Shown here one piece after another: positions 5,813-5,854 of a DNA stretch of 5,854 nucleotides. The notes under the pieces are model-generated. The model saw nothing but the letters and a program-made list of their open reading frames with translations, was not told the origin of the DNA and did not search any database. The stretch covers positions 1 to 5,854 of the forward strand of contig CALBTQ010000383.1 of assembly GCA_937967875.1 (NCBI GenBank), given 5' to 3'. Position 1 is the first letter of the stretch. The number at the start of each line of letters is the position of its first letter. Source of the stretch: an uncultured Pseudomonadota bacterium. GTDB lineage: Bacteria > Lernaellota > Lernaellaia > Lernaellales > Lernaellaceae. The position numbers and the translations under genes were made by a program.

Positions 5813-5854
5813 AGATCGGAAGAGCGTCGTGTAGGGAAAGAGTGTAGATCTCGG
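5813..5854. other. Illumina TruSeq adapter contamination at contig end
   Basis: The last 42 bases start with AGATCGGAAGAGC and match, from memory, the reverse complement of the TruSeq universal adapter through its whole visible length, with no mismatch I can see. They are not genomic. Translating through them on the plus strand gives the well-known artefact tail IGRASCRERV, and on the minus strand a false N-terminus for the aminotransferase. The true sequence ends at about 5812, give or take a base that may coincide by chance. Confidence 0.97.

Noticed and set aside
5233..5847. A plus-strand frame ending in IGRASCRERV
   Set aside because: The tail is the known translation of Illumina adapter sequence, and the rest is antisense to the aminotransferase.

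Overview
The window is a GC-rich bacterial contig end. It carries one partial gene on the plus strand and a compact, tightly coupled four-gene operon on the minus strand, read from the right edge toward position 1374. Dense coding, long antisense shadow frames and a lipoprotein whose cysteine is followed by a long Asp/Ser linker suggest a member of the former Deltaproteobacteria or a related candidate phylum (Myxococcota-like). That placement is a guess from style, not from a marker gene.

Layout: (1) positions 2-1369, plus strand, the C-terminal part of a secreted lipoprotein with an alpha/beta-hydrolase Ser-Asp-His triad; its signal peptide lies off the left edge. (2) 1374-2375, minus, a nitronate monooxygenase/FabK-like flavoprotein that lacks the usual catalytic His. 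(3) 2391-3593, minus, a 400-residue zinc-dependent medium-chain alcohol dehydrogenase. (4) 3590-4837, minus, a class III aminotransferase homologue whose PLP-binding lysine is replaced by glutamate. (5) 4837-5812, minus, a second class III aminotransferase, with the lysine but with Thr replaced by Pro at the cross-subunit phosphate-binding position; its N-terminus is missing. (6) 5813-5854 is Illumina adapter sequence, not genome.

The operon is read in the order aminotransferase (lysine-bearing), aminotransferase-like (lysine-less), dehydrogenase, flavoprotein. Junctions are TGATG (1-nt overlap), ATGA (4-nt overlap, with a preceding A7 run forming a possible -1 slippery site) and a 15-nt gap with a good ribosome binding site. 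The proteins are therefore probably made together. The most interesting inference is that the two aminotransferase paralogues have complementary active-site losses. In this fold the active site lies at the dimer interface and takes Lys from one subunit and Thr from the other, so a heterodimer would contain one site with both residues. A dehydrogenase next to aminotransferases suggests alcohol/carbonyl/amine interconversion, but the substrate cannot be read from the sequence.

I see no RNA genes, CRISPR arrays, insertion sequences, attachment sites or origins. There is no non-coding stretch over 300 bases; the longest genuine gap is 15 nt.
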